Positions 20,766 through 33,050 are shown, counted from the stretch's first letter. The stretch is DNA of 64,000 bases from Macrosoma leucophasiata (GCA_036365455.1 JAWQUS010000007.1:22646001-22710000), one strand, 5' to 3'. The notes: generated by a model from the sequence alone, not told the origin. Numbers and translations are program-made.

Positions 20766-21591
20766 CCGTCACATTACGCCTAAATGTGTAGAAAATCTGA
20801 TACCAATCAGTAATTACGAACATAGAAAGTGACTGAAAGAGTCATGCCAAAGTTATGGAACATGTAAAATATATTATTAACAATAACCACCGGCGGCCAT
20901 CTGTACCAGGCATCCTTAATTTTATTAACGATTTTTTCCCTTGATGCCTACCCTCCATTAAGCTGATTAATTTTCCTAATGTGATTGCTTATTGCGACAG
21001 TTATTATTTCCGTGTTATAGGTACACCTGTTTATTAATAAATGTATATTCTATAATAGCAGCACAATTTCAAAGAAACAACTTCCTTGAAGGTCCTTGAA
21101 TCCTAAAAACTTATCTTTAAAACGTAATGTTTGACCCCAGTCAACCTTTATAAAATTTGAGTCGTAACTCTGTGAATTAAAATACGAAACACTTGACCTT
21201 TGCAATAAATTGTAACAAGTAAATGATCATCTGTTTTCTGTAATAGCAGAGGTCAAGAACATTTTGTGTTAGGATTCCCAAAAGATATGTGCGGGATAGG
21301 GTTGCCAACTTTTTAATATAACACTTTTTCAGTTTGTAACTGTATACATAAACAAAAAAGAGTATAGAGTAATTTAAAAAATAATACATTAAAAATGCTA
21401 GTATATAATATTTCTGAAATAAATATTTTTACTGTGGTTTTATCGTTTTAGATACTAGGAAATCATTTAAGGCCTTAGGCCGCCAGAAAAATATGACAAT
21501 TGATTAGAAGTTTTTAGGAAGAGCATTTTCTCGTAAAATTAAGTAGTTTTGTATACTATAACATATTTTTTTAATGAAAAATGACACTTTA
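20766..21591. other. No gene recognised
   Basis: AT-rich; nothing interpretable. Confidence 0.45.
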
Positions 21592-21925
21592 GCGTCCACT
21601 ACATTAAGGCACCAACTAGTGGGACACAGGCGAAACCCTAAAAGTACTTGTCTAGTACGTTAGATGGCGTGTCAATCGAATTACATCGCACATACGAAGA
21701 TTTCTCAACTGTAGAGGAACGGGTAGAAATGTTCCTCCGACGAATAGGGAGGATCCTCCGACCAGGCGAGGTGGTAGCACCTGGTGGGCCGCGGCCCAAG
21801 GATTGACGCTGGGAAGTTGTCTATATGCCAACTCTTGAGAAATCTTCGTTGCGATGTAATTCGATTGACACGCTATCTACCGTACTGGACAAGTACTTTT
21901 AGGGTTTCGTCTGTGTTTCACTCAA

Positions 21926-22488
21926 ACTCAAACTCATAAATATATTTAATCACTTGGAAATAATAGAATTTGCTTGTCAAATTACACATATAAAATTAAA
22001 GCGAATAACAACTGATACGTTTATTAATTTTGTAAACAAAATTAAATAAATAATGGTTCAAAAATACTTAATAATAAAAATAGGTATCAAACAGAATGTT
22101 CCATACTCTCTTTTACAAACGGCAAGATTTTTTTTTTTTTTTTTTTTTTTTATGTAATGGAAGTGGTAAACAAACATGCAGTTCACATTGATGTTAAGTG
22201 ATGACTGCAGCCTATAGACACCCACACAAAGACCAAGGTCAAAATGCAGATGCGTTACCACTCCTGAGGCCTAAGGTCTTATGCCTCTGTGCCGGAAATT
22301 ACAGGGCCGTACATTACCACCTGACCGGAACACGATAGTGTTGAACACTACCATTTAGCGGCAAGTATATTAGGCAATGCGGTGGTGCCTACGCCCGCGA
22401 GCTCCGTCACTGGAGCTCTACCACCAGTAAATAAAAAAGATAAGACTAAACAAAAAAATATGGGACATTCTTTGTCACTCTTTGACAC
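21926..22488 (-). mobile_element. LINE-G 3' fragment inside the foldback arm
   Basis: 'actcaaactcataaatatat' is the tail side and 'acattctttgtcactc' the inner side, matching the order at 11905-12175. It is split by the PolyA-290 copy at 22128-22428. Confidence 0.65.
22128..22428 (-). mobile_element. PolyA-290 retroposon, full length
   Basis: Minus-strand copy with a 24-base poly(T), all internal blocks, and head 'actggtggtagagctccagt'. It is the youngest layer of the nest at 21592-22525. Confidence 0.9.
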
Positions 22489-22525
22489 TAGTTAGCGCCT
22501 TTATGTAGTGGACACTACAACACCT

Positions 22526-22694
22526 AGAACAGTAGGTATAGTATCCTACTATTTTATTATATAGAAATTTTGGCAACCCTAGTATGGAGTAGCGAAGGGC
22601 GCCGGGGACAACGATCTTCTAACTATCGAATAAACTGTTCATAAAGCCTTATTTAGCTAAATTACGCAGATTGTTCAGTTATCGTAACATCTTG
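22526..22694. other. Spacer, nothing recognised
   Basis: AT-rich. Confidence 0.4.
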
Positions 22695-22920
22695 TGAGAA
22701 AATAGTAGGTACGCTTAAAATACAATAGATGGACATGTCATATAAGTCTAATAACGTGTACAGAGAAGTATTAATGTACAATGTAACCTACACTTGATTT
22801 TTTTAGCTATCCATATGTGTCTATACTGTTTATGATCCGAAATTAACCAAAAGTTATATCCAAAAAACGCTGCCCAAAGTCAATATTCCTAGCGAACGAA
22901 GTCGCGGGCACAGCTATCAT
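22695..22920 (-). mobile_element. Tail-2 element (RTE-like 3' end)
   Basis: Minus-strand copy ending in 'agctgtgcccgcgacttcgt', with 'ttggttaatttcggatcata' inside. The same element is at 25290 (plus) and 30170 (minus). Confidence 0.65.
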
Positions 22921-25289
22921 AATACTTATTATCGTTACCATTTCGTTTGTTTATACAGGCATTACAGTATAAATAATCAAATTGATGCTCGCATAAAATT
23001 CGCTCTATTAAGCACAAACTGACTACCGGCCATCAAAAAATAATTAATTCATTTTTGCACGTAAAGGATCACCAAGACCGAAATGATTTGTGCGACTATT
23101 CATTTCGCCCCGGTTTCTTGAGATAGCGTAACAGACACATTTTGGATTAATCCCGATAGCAAAAGATAAATTGAAATGATTGAACTTTGAATTAATATAA
23201 AGAAGAACCTTATTACCTAATTTTCTGTAATACATTCGTATCAATAACGTAATTGTCACCGCTTGACGTTTATCGTCCAATTACATTTCATCCTAACATT
23301 CGGCTCCATTCATCCATTCGCGTGAATGAAATTGACGGGAATCGCTTCATTATTCAAATTGACTTGATTTTTCACGTGGAATTCCGAACCATTCCGGAAA
23401 ATATATTTTTTATCGTGGAAATATTTTGGGATCAACATTCACGTTCTTCAATTCCTATATTGCTTAGAAAATTACACGTGTCTACAGCGCTTGTCATGTA
23501 TAGGGTGAACCTCGTTCACCCCGCTAAACTGCCGAATATAGAAACGTCACGTCATATTTTAGGTGTGTTCATTATTTATATTTTTACATAATGTACTTTG
23601 CGTCAATGATATGAGTGTTCATGCTCCGGCTCTTACTCACACTCCCATAGCACTTTTATCCGCACCTGGCAAGGTTTTATACTTGTTATTGCCAGAACTG
23701 CCTGTCATTGCACATACTTACTTCAAATATTTTAGACAAACACTTAAATAAATTTCAACTTTACAGAATAAAGTTTATTTTATTTATTAAATAACAACTT
23801 TCAGTTCGCCTGGCACAGCGACAAGTTTTTTTTTTTTTAATTTTATGTACACTTTCAAAAATATACGGGTTGGTGACGTGCAGGGCTGGTCCTTACCAGG
23901 CGATGGTTTTCGTACTTAGCATGCTATGACTCATTACCACATAAAATTCTAGGCTTATACGGCTTCCGTTCCGGTTCATTTCATTCATTCATTCAGGTTC
24001 TCCTACTAATAGACATATTTGTGCTTACTACGATAACCGCTAACGTTAACGCGAGCTAAGGGCAAGGAGTTCAAATCAGGCTTTATAGCAGAGCAGAGGT
24101 GGTAAGTTCATAATGATGGTTTAGGAATTGGACTGTAATGAGATCTATGTTTATTATGGTAAAAATTAAAATAACTGTTTGTTTTTGGTGATTTTAAAGA
24201 GAGCAGTTTTGGGCACTTTTGGCCCAACCTCCTTAGATCCACTGTTGATGTAGAACAATTCGCGAAAAATTTAAAAGCGTTAAGTAGTGAAGTTCGATAC
24301 AAGTACCCGCGAAGGTGATTTTATGGTGCAGGTAAGGGATACAGGGCAAATATGACAGTAGTTAGCTTTCATCAGGCCAACAGCGAAATCTGCTCTCTAT
24401 CTCAACTGCGCCGTCATCGCGAGCTAAGAGACTGGCCCAAAGTTTATGCAGGCAGCTTCACTCAGTAGCATTTAATTTTTGCGCGTACTGTTAGCTCGTG
24501 ACATTTAAACAATGATTATTTTCGTTGATAATTTTTTATCGACCGAAAACATTACAAACGCCAACATCGTTCAAGTCTGTCCTTACCATCGTGAATATAA
24601 AGCTTAGCTTACACTCTATAAATTTATTAATTTATCGACACCGTCGTCATCATACAAATGAAATATACTAAAATACAGTACGAAATAAAGTTCAGTGAAA
24701 GCTTCCGTCAATTAATGTTCAAATGGTAGATGAATATGCATTAATAGGTATTCAGATATGCAATAAAGTTAATGGAACTGGTATATTTTATTGTGTATCA
24801 TTCGGTATTATTCCCTCGTGGACTCGTGGTATGACCAATAATGCTACACATAGTGTTTATGGACCATTATCCACCAATGGATAATTACCGTAACCGAAAT
24901 ATTTCTGATGAAAATTTCCAATGTGTTTGTTATATTTATAAATGTTCACGATTCTGAAAAAGGTTGATTAGTAAGGTTTTCGGTTCCCGTTCAATTTACC
25001 GACAGACGTTTCAAAACTCTTCATTACAAAACCAACGTTTCGCAACGATTGCGTTTCACATCTCAACTTTCCACAACTACATCACTACATAAATAATTCA
25101 CTTGGCAAATAGATTATTACAAAACTATTCATTTCATAACTCATCACTTCTAAAATAATTCATATTGCATAGTACTCATCACCACCACAAACAACACTGT
25201 CGTTTAGATTAGGTTAGACTTCGAAATGCTGTCATTTTACAAGTTAAAGTAATTAACTTTAGAGGCCATGAAAAAATATATTTATGAAC
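22921..25289. other. 2.4 kb with no recognised gene or element
   Basis: AT-rich. The longest frame (23253-23591, 112 codons, plus) has no recognisable motif and no splice context, and I do not call it. 24000-24350 has moderately complex sequence but nothing I can name. Confidence 0.4.
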
Positions 25290-25445
25290 TATCTGTGCCC
25301 GCGACGACTTCGTTCGCGTGGAATAGTGACTTATGCAGCATTTTTTGGATATAACTTTTGGTTAATTTTGGATTATACACAAACGCGTATGGGTAGTTAA
25401 GAAATCTGGTTTTCATGAATACTTATCTGTACACGATATAAGACT
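25290..25445 (+). mobile_element. Tail-2 element
   Basis: Begins 'ctgtgcccgcgacgacttcg' and continues 'ataacttttggttaattttg', the inverse of 22695-22920. Confidence 0.65.
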
Positions 25446-25560
25446 AAAGCCACCGAAGCCACCAATACCACCAACGCCACAAACGCCACCAACACCAACA
25501 TCAATGTCACCATGTCATCAACGCCACCAATGCCACCACCGCCACTAACCGGTGCTAACA
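25446..25560. repeat. Imperfect (CCA/ACC)n trinucleotide tract
   Basis: About 110 bases of 'gccaccaa(t/c)accacc(a)' type repeats, the reverse complement of the much longer tract at 29546-29900. Confidence 0.85.
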
Positions 25561-25604
25561 TAAGCACGTTAACGTTTTATTTTACGACAGTTCCTTCAAA
25601 ATCG

Positions 25605-25892
25605 ACGACACTCCAATTATATTTCTTTGTATGTATGTACCTATGTATGGAGATAATAGTAGCCTAAGTTACTCCTTATCACATCAGCTATCTACCAGTG
25701 AAAGTCCCGTCAAAATCGGTCCAGCCGTTCCCAAGATTAGCCCCGCCAAACAGACAGACAGACAGACAAAAATTGTAAAAATGTTGTTTTGGTATATGTA
25801 CCGTGTATACATACCTATATGCATTTAGTAAAAAGCAGTTATTTTAATACTATTACAAACAGACACTCCAATTTTATTTATTTGTATAGATA
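25605..25892 (-). mobile_element. 'Q' element copy
   Basis: Minus-strand copy: tail 'gtagcctaagttactcctta', 'gattagccccgccaaacaga', (CAGA)n, then head 'acaaacagacactccaattt' and 'atttgtatagat'. Confidence 0.75.
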
Positions 25893-26164
25893 AATTATAT
25901 GCGAAGTAAAATGTTGTGATGTTATACATTTACTTAATCAAATGTTTAAGAAATAATTAGTATACGAATGGTTGAGTTGCGAAATTGTACATTTGCGGAA
26001 TTAATAGTGTACAAAACGTTGGTTTTGAAATGAAGATTTGCGTAACGTTTGCCGGTGAAACATTAGTGAACCGAGGTTTTCATTATCTATGACATAAATA
26101 TGGCAATTAATGTTGGTAAACAAGCGAAAACAGTAGCTTTACTTAAAAGTTACGCTACTTCATT
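25893..26164. other. No feature recognised
   Basis: AT-rich. Confidence 0.4.
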
Positions 26165-26460
26165 CAGAATCAGAATTAGAAACTCATTTATTCATTTAGG
26201 GTGACAGGCACCTCATAAGACTCATAAAACAAAATAAATTAAAGTGAATAACAATTGATATACATGTCATGAAACAAGATAAAAAATACATGTAAGTACA
26301 TATGTATAGTCAAAAATATCACTAAGATAAAACTAAATATATACTAATGTAAAAAGTATAGCAGTAGAATGTCTCATTTCCCTTTTACAAACTGATAACA
26401 AAAAGTAAAAAATAAATAAAAAGAGTCATTCTTTGTCATTCACCGGCAGAGTTCCAAAGA
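26165..26460 (-). mobile_element. LINE-G 3' end
   Basis: Minus-strand copy very similar to 11905-12175 ('tttagggtgacaggcacctc', 'aaagtgaataacaattgata', 'ttctttgtcattcaccggca'). Confidence 0.75.
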
Positions 26461-26984
26461 CATTTGAGGTTATGTTCACTTATCATATTACTATAGTGTT
26501 TATAATAACTTGAATCAAAATCCAATTTGCGAATAAATAAAATATTAATCTACTATATTCCGCTGATTGGCGCAGTGTCCACATAACAATTTCCATAACA
26601 AATATCGGTTTGCGGCAAAAACACAAAAACTACCAACTAAACTTAATTATTTCAATCAACAGTAATTCGCAAACATGTACTAACGTGAACAATAAAATGT
26701 CATGTTGTTTGCATCACAAAATAAATATTTATTTAACACCGATAAAACAATTATGTGCACGGTTTACGTCGAATAAGTTTTTAATTGAACCAAAACTATT
26801 ATAAACCTTTTTGCGGTACATCCGTTTAGTCTTCTAGTAAATATGCATACAGTTTACACTTATCGTATGTGAATACCTATAAATAATGCCTATAAACCAG
26901 ATATGTCAAAGTAGAGATGCGTTGCCACACCTGAGGTCTAGGCTGTTGCCGCTATACTATAAATTATAGAGTTTTCAGTAGCTG
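26461..26984. other. No gene; worn PolyA-290 scrap near 26895-26965
   Basis: 'gtagagatgcgttgccacac' followed by 'ctgaggtctagg' is a minus-strand piece of the PolyA-290 body. The rest is unrecognised AT-rich DNA. Confidence 0.45.
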
Positions 26985-27200
26985 TGCTTATTTTTTTACC
27001 GAGTTCAAAAAACGAAAAGGTTCTCAATTCGGCCGGTATATTTTTTTATGTATGTTCGCGAATTTTGCCGAGATTTCTGGACCGATTTACGTAATTCTTC
27101 TTTTGTTTGATGCGGAATAGTTTCGAATTGGTCCCATAAAAATTTGATTCCTGTAGTTTTTATTTTATGAGCATTTTTTTACTTACTTTCACCTCAGACT
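26985..27200 (+). mobile_element. Dispersed tail with 'ctcaattcggccgg'
   Basis: 'accgagttcaaaaaacgaaa' and 'ggttctcaattcggccggta' are shared with 4160-4210, and a weaker form occurs at 53283-53340. It looks like the end of a non-autonomous element of unknown class. Confidence 0.5.
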
Positions 27201-27886
27201 AAAGGAATAAGAATAGACGGCGAGTTGTCATACAGTGCGTTGAGTCCACTGACGTCCTAGATAGTCCTAATGCGCATGACAACAAGTGACAATGACACAT
27301 TTACTCGTCGACGACACAACACAGCTTATTTACACCTTACGTGGATAACATTTTTTCATTGATTTCGTATAGTCGTGTAATAGTTTTGTATCGACACACC
27401 TAAACAATTTAAATTAGGTACCTAATTGTCACAAAGCTAAAAGATTCAGATTTTACAAATTTAATAGATGAACCTCTGCCTACCCCTTCGATGATAACAA
27501 GCGTGAAGTTTGGCACCTACTTCAAACCTATTAGTAAATAGCACATATAAATAATAGGTAGTACATAATTACAATTAAAGCATTATTTTTTGCTTTTCAG
27601 TTTTGAAGTCGGTTTTTCTTAACGTAGTTTTATTTATTTAATATTTTTTCTATCACCAAAATGATCAACGATACTAGATTGGGGTCACGGTCCACTTATT
27701 TTATTAATTGTTCTAACCCTGAATAAAATAGGCGGACCTCACGTTGGCTCCGTATTGTAGCGTGATATAAGCCGATCTTCTTCCACATAAATATGGATAT
27801 TCGGTACACAAAAGGATCTTTTCTGTTTCGGTTTGGTAGTTATGTCCGATTCTATAAGCTACGGAGTCACGAGAACACTCATACCT
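27201..27886. other. No gene; tSINE-1 tail scrap at 27471-27513
   Basis: 'cctctgcctaccccttcg' plus 'gcgtgaagtt' is the last 40 bp of tSINE-1. Otherwise nothing recognised. Confidence 0.45.
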
Positions 27887-28170
27887 ACTGGTGGTAGAGC
27901 TCTAGCGACGGAGCTCGCGGGCGTAGGCACCACCGCATTACCTAATATACTTGCCGCTAAATGGTAGTATTCAGCACTATCATGTTCCGGTCAGGTGGTA
28001 ATGAACGGCCCTGTAATTTCCGGCACGGAGGCATAACACCTTAGGCCTCAGGAGTGGTAACGCATCTGAATTTCGACCTAGGTCTTTGTGTGGGTGTCTA
28101 TAGGCTGCAGTCATCACTTAACATCCATGTGAACTGCATGCTTGTTTCCCACTTCCATTACAGTTAAAAA
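27887..28170 (+). mobile_element. PolyA-290 retroposon, full length
   Basis: All blocks are present from 'actggtggtagagctctagc' to a short 'ttaaaaa' tail. The poly(A) has decayed, so this is an older insertion than 16930-17224. Confidence 0.85.
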
Positions 28171-28714
28171 TAACCCTGTATATAATAAGAAACTTTCGTG
28201 AAATCCCTAAGAACGTATGGAAATTGTAAGCCACTACTATAACACAACTATAGATACAAGTGCACCCAAGTTTGTAGTTCATAATGTTCACACTAGACGA
28301 ACATGAAAGCCGCATCCTGTGGCGGTGTGATGACGTCACTCGATATTCAAAGGCTGGCGGTGAATGCGGCTCGTTAACGTCTCCAAGGATGCATTCAGGC
28401 TTTCAAGACGACATTCATGTAGTTTTTTGCTACCGTATGTCCAATTTGACAAATTGCCGGCGCCGAAATATGTTTTAAAACATTAATAAGATGCAGTGTA
28501 AGTCTCAGTCAGATTTATAAACATGATAGTTCAAATCGAGATTTTAATAGGAACTTTATTACTTTTCATAGATACATATTACACATAGTCAACATAGTTT
28601 TGTAACATTGTCTTAAAAATACTGACACTGCATTAATTATTTATACTTATAATAAATCTGTAGAAGTGTAAATTCTGTACATTGAAAATATTGAAAAAAT
28701 AAATACCAGGGGAT
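28171..28714. other. No gene; 45-bp repeat at 28247-28290
   Basis: 'acaagtgcacccaagtttgt' recurs at 31030-31070. The 28280-28440 stretch is GC-richer but I cannot assign it. Confidence 0.4.
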
Positions 28715-29040
28715 GTTACTAGATCGAAACCGAACACAAATATTTGATTAGAAAATTTTTTGTCTGTCTGTCTGTCTGTTTGTTCAAGCATCACATAAAA
28801 ACTACCGGTCCGATTATAATGAAACTTGGTATGATTATACTTTAACTTTTGGCGCACAACACTGGGTACTTTTTATCCCGGCAAAATGTCTGTTTGTCTG
28901 TGTGATTGTGCACGCTAATTTCAGAAACGGCTTATTTGATTTGCAGTTTTCAGTAATATATTGTGGTAAGTTTCACTTAACATTTCGTGTTTATTTCATG
29001 TTAATCGGTTCAGAAATAAAAAAGTTACGACAATTTAAAG
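28715..29040 (+). mobile_element. Element tail with (TGTC)n, Tail-2-like
   Basis: 'ttgtctgtctgtctgtctg', then 'ccggtccgattataatgaaa' and 'ttggtatgattatac', matching the general plan of RTE/other non-LTR 3' ends. Confidence 0.45.
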
Positions 29041-29104
29041 AATCATGTAGGTACCTATTATCGAATATTTTAAAACTATTCTGTATCTATCTTCTGTCTT
29101 TTTT

Positions 29105-29348
29105 AGGGTACCGTATCTAAAAGGTAAAAACGGACCCTATTACTAAACCTCCGCTGTCTGTCTGTCTGCCCGTCCATCCATCTGTCTGTCACCAGGCTGT
29201 ATCTCATAAACAGTAATAGCTAGAAAGCTAAAATTTTTCACCGAATTTTTAGGTCTTATGTTGTATATTACCTTCTAACAAACGTATTTTTTATGCCATT
29301 TTTGTACGGAACCCTTCGTGCACGAGGTCGACTCGCACTTGGCCTGTT
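29105..29348 (+). mobile_element. Dispersed repeat, 'gggtaccgtatct' to 'gactcgcacttggcc'
   Basis: Begins 'agggtaccgtatctaaaagg', has (CTGT)n, then 'tacggaacccttcgtgcacg' and 'gactcgcacttggcctg'. Related ends occur at 48030-48075 (minus orientation) and 54272-54490. A familiar lepidopteran repeat; class not determined from sequence. Confidence 0.55.
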
Positions 29349-29384
29349 TTTTTCTCTGTTAGTAACATTAAGCATACAGCATAG

Positions 29385-29545
29385 CAGCGTCCTGGCATAG
29401 AACAATCGCCGCTATGATCACCATTCAGCATGCCAAGCGTGGCAATTCAGACATATCCTTTCCTTATGACGCAGAACACTTTTAGGAGCATCTTCGGGAA
29501 AGGCTTTGTCCAGCGGAGACGGATGGACGTCTTTCGGATTTCGTT
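29385..29545 (+). mobile_element. LINE 3' terminal fragment
   Basis: 'catgccaagcgtggcaattc' and 'gggaaaggctttgtccagcg' parallel 1360-1545. It runs directly into the GGT tract, as if that tract grew from its tail. Confidence 0.6.
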
Positions 29546-29900
29546 GATGTCGTTGGTGGCGTAGGTGTTATTGGTGACTCTGGTGGTGGTGTTGGTAGCG
29601 TTGGTGGTGCTGGCGGTGGTTTTAAGAGGCGATGGAAGCATTGGTAGCGTTGGTGACGTTGCCGGTGTTGTTGGTAGTTTTGGAGGCGTTGGTGGCATTG
29701 GTTGTGGTGGTGGTGGTTTTGGTGGCGTTTGTGTCATTGGTGTTTGATGATGGTGGTGGCGTTGATGGCGTTGGTGGCGATTGTAGTGGTGGCGGTCGTG
29801 GAGGTGGTAGTGGTGACAGTAGTGGTGGTGATGGTATTGGTAGTGACGATGGTGGTGTTGACAATGGTGGTAGTGGTGTTGGTGGTATTAGTGGGTAAAA
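29546..29900 (+). repeat. Long imperfect (GGT)n tract
   Basis: About 350 bases of 'ggtggtgttggtagcgttgg'-type units. Open frames in five of the six readings (Gly/Val-rich or Pro/Thr-rich) are by-products of the repeat, not genes. Confidence 0.9.
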
Positions 29901-30169
29901 ATGCACAACGTTCACATTCAATTGTTCTCTTCTGCCGGCTCTTACGGAGTGCCTTTATTATGCATAGATCTATCTTTTATCTTTCATTCTCTATTAGAAG
30001 TACTAATTGACCGAAACTTTAGAAAACCTTATAATAATTTTCTATAAAAAAATATATGGTACCTATGCATAGAAGTTTAAAATGGCCTTTTCGAAAATAC
30101 GGTTCAACATAGGATGGATGCGCGTTTAAACACATAATTAGCAATTTTTCGCAATCCTAGCAGGCTGTG
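29901..30169. other. No feature recognised
   Basis: AT-rich. Confidence 0.4.
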
Positions 30170-30350
30170 TGCTTTTATACCCGATGGCCATACGTCTAAT
30201 ATCGTGTACAGAGAAGCATTACTGCAAAGTAGATTTTTGAAGCTACCCAAAAGTGTTTATGATCCAAAATTAACCAAAATGTATATCCTAAAGCGCTGCC
30301 CAAAGTCCCAAAACTATTATTCCAAGCAAACAAAGTTGCGGGCACAGCTA
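30170..30350 (-). mobile_element. Tail-2 element
   Basis: Minus-strand copy close to 22695-22920 ('gtgtacagagaag.att', 'gtttatgatcc.aaattaac', 'cgctgcccaaagtc'). Confidence 0.7.
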
Positions 30351-30507
30351 GTAAATCATAAACTCAATTAATAACGACACATTCAACATAGTATACTTAA
30401 ATTAAAATACATTTAAAGAGTCACAATACTAAAAAATAACTACTTATGCTAAGTCAAGTCCGGGGCCTCCACTCATTGTTCCCAGCATGCTAATATGATT
30501 AACTTCA

Positions 30508-30790
30508 CCACCACCACTACTACTACGCTGGCGTCCTGGATTCGATTCCCGGGTCGGGGATATTAGAGATAACGGTTTAAAATCCTTTATTTCTGGTTCT
30601 ATTGGGATTTTTCATTTTCTGGAAGTATCCCAGTAGCTCGAAGTTTGGTATTGTGCCCGGAGATGTCAATAAGCTCGCCACCTGTTACATGGGCCAAAAC
30701 GTAACCGGCGAATCGTGGGTGAATGCATGCATACATTTGCCTGTGCCTACCCCTTTGGGGATTACAGGCGTGAAGTAACGTTTTATTAAC
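30508..30790 (+). mobile_element. tSINE-1, 5'-damaged
   Basis: Retains the B box 'gattcgattcccgggtcggg' and the full body to 'gcgtgaagtaacg'. The A-box side is lost, so it starts in the anticodon-arm region. Confidence 0.85.
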
Positions 30791-32026
30791 TTCACGTGTG
30801 CCCAAATTTATCACAACTCCCTTCGATACTTTCTTTTGTATCTCTGCAAGATTGGGTAAACCTTATCCTGCATATTCACCTACTCTCTGTGTAAGCAGAC
30901 AAAGGATAGCTAGAGAAGTCTCCTAGTTACTAAAACCCCATAGTATCCGATTCATTCGGCTTACAAAATATCACAAACCTATGGATTCATTAAAAGAAGA
31001 TATTTCCTTACCTGTAAAAGGCATAAATTTAGCTACAAGTGCACCCAAGTTTGTAGCTCATAATATCCATCCGGGATAGAAGACCAACTCACTCCCTAGA
31101 ACTCTGTCACTTTAGCTCTATCACTCTTTAACTCTCTTGGTAAAATGCACTCCTAAGATGCCAGCTACTCTATCAGTGATTTGACATGTCAAATGTTAGG
31201 ATAGTTTCGAAGTCCCCGTACCTATGACAAATATCAAGAAAGACGCCTGCAGTACTTTTTTTTTAAAATTATGGTATCGTTTTTACGCATATTGCCAGTG
31301 TCGAGTAAAACGATATTTCGTATTCGTATTATAAGTTATATCGTAAGTTAGTATAATATTATAGTCAGTCAATTATTTATTAAATATATCAGTCAAGTAA
31401 GTTACAGGTCAATCAAGTAAAGCGATGGCTACTTTACTAGAACATTTACAATGAAGTTCTGGAGGCAACCTGTTATTCTATTTCACTATACACGGGCACT
31501 GTACTAAACCTTTAATAAACAAAATGCCATCAACTTTATTTAATATAACTTAAAAATACACCAAGAAAATGAAATAAAATATGAGCACCATACGCCTCTT
31601 TCAAGATGCCCGCCAAAACTCGCCTGCAGTAATAAACACGTGCAACATACTCGTATAATTTTGTGTCATATAGAGATTGCTCTAAGATTCGTTGGAGTAA
31701 ACAAAGTAATATTCTACGCCAATATGGGATTGACATGTCTTGAATATTCAACAATTCTAATTATACGACATCCAGCGTCGCCGGCTGTTGGTTAACCCGG
31801 GTCTGAGAATATCGGAAACCCTTTGACGAAGTTATGTGCAGAATTAGACAATGCTCTCTTGACAGTTCGAATAAGAAACCTTTTCGTACGTACGAGTAAC
31901 TTTGAAACTTGATGAAAGGTTTGAATTTACGTTTTGAAATGTTGTTTTATTTTTGTGAAGTGAATGTTGAATAGACTTCTTGAAAGATGTCTCATTTAAC
32001 ATTTGATAAAGGCTGTTCGCATTTGA
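30791..32026. other. 1.2 kb without a recognised gene
   Basis: 31025-31070 repeats 28247-28290 and 31540-31625 relates to 6895-6955. The rest is AT-rich with no convincing frame. Confidence 0.4.
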
Positions 32027-32272
32027 TGAAGCGCGCATGGCCCCGCGGCTGGTGTAGATCGTAAGCGATCTATTCGGTTAAGCGATACGGGCGCGGTCGG
32101 GTGTGTGATGGGTGACCGCTAGTGGCAAATTTAATGCGCGTTTCCGTGCTTCGGAGGGCACGTTAAGCCGTCGGTCCCGGTTGCTATCGATAGACAGCAG
32201 TCGTTAAATCTTGTCGGGGACCTAATGGGCGGTTTGAAATACGACGGGGACGTATAAATGGGTTGCCATTAT
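32027..32272 (+). mobile_element. 5S-SINE, internally deleted
   Basis: The head and body are excellent ('gcgatacgggcgcggtcggg', 'gatgggtgaccgctagtggc', 'gcacgttaagccgtcggtcc'), then a jump from 'gggcggtttgaaa' to 'gacgtata.atgggttgcca'. About 110 bp of the 3' half are missing. Confidence 0.85.
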
Positions 32273-33020
32273 TATGTCTCTCGTCAGCACGGGGTCCAAT
32301 TTGAACCCCGGACCTTTGTCAGGCTTGCGCGGGGACATGGAGGGTCCAACACGTAGAGACCCTTTCGAGAATTTTGATCTACTTTGTAATGGGTTATATT
32401 CGGCGGGACCTCTCTCTGACTGCATCAATAGTTAATACAGACACAGAGAGACCCCGCAGAATACATGGGACTATTGTAATGAAAAATGACTTGCCAAACT
32501 TTGGGCTATGTGGGTAAACTGGGGGAACTAGCTGGCTGGGCCTATGGAGTGAGATCCGGCACCTGTCTATATTCAACATCTCACATTATTGAATCCTACT
32601 TTAGGCAGGTGACTCGCCTCTCCTTGATGGGCCCCCCAAACAGCCAACCCGATGATCGACGGGGGGCAACACTGTTGAGAGAGGCTGGGGGTTTTGAGAG
32701 GTGAGGCCCCGGTTTCACCATCACGAGCGAGTAATCTCGAGCTTGGAGCGGGCTTCCCCTATTTTTTAGCTATTATGCCTTTAGACACTTTCACCCCCGC
32801 GTGTATGGCTCTTGCAGAAATTTAGACAACAGCCTATTATCCAAATTTCTGCAATTCCATACCTCTAGCGCCCCACTCTGACCAGCCAATGAAGGCAAGC
32901 CAGAGGTGTGAGACCTGATACAGGGTCCATAATGATGCCTTAATAATGTAACACTACCTACCCTTGTATGGAGTGCAATAAAGTATTGAGGCTATTTAAG
33001 TTATTTTATTTTCAGGCGCT
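32273..33020. other. GC-rich 750-bp island, possibly a retroelement 3' region
   Basis: Distinctly GC-rich against the surroundings. It ends with 'gtatggagtgcaataaagta' at 32970-32990, a polyadenylation-like signal near the boundary. Short frames (e.g. 32486-32704 plus) have no recognisable motif. It could be a LINE 3' UTR; no other copy is in this window. Confidence 0.35.
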
Positions 33021-33050
33021 TACTTGCTCAGGCTTCAGGCTTTTACTTTG

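Larger units (their letters stand above)
21592..22525. mobile_element. Foldback DNA element with nested insertions
   Basis: Left arm 21592-21714 ('gcgtccactacattaaggca' ... 'catacgaagatttctc') pairs with a right arm split into 21828-21925 and 22489-22525 ('ctagttagcgcctttatgta', 'gtggacactac'). The interruption 21926-22488 is a LINE-G fragment that itself contains a PolyA-290 copy. The element is at least about 370 bp without insertions. Confidence 0.75.

Noticed and set aside
23253..23591. 112-codon plus-strand frame
   Set aside because: It starts at an arbitrary point, has no domain, signal peptide or repeat-family match, and lies in AT-rich DNA where such frames occur by chance.
25446..25560. 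CRISPR-like array
   Set aside because: Simple imperfect trinucleotide repeat in a eukaryotic genome; no spacer-repeat structure.
29447..30010. Several overlapping Gly/Val- or Pro/Thr-rich frames of 60-102 codons on both strands
   Set aside because: All arise from the GGT trinucleotide tract; no conserved start, domain or splice context.
32273..33020. Possible protein-coding exon or CpG-island promoter in the GC-rich block
   Set aside because: No frame with a recognisable domain and no splice-flanked structure; it sits directly after a 5S-SINE and ends in an AATAAA-like signal, more like a retroelement 3' region.
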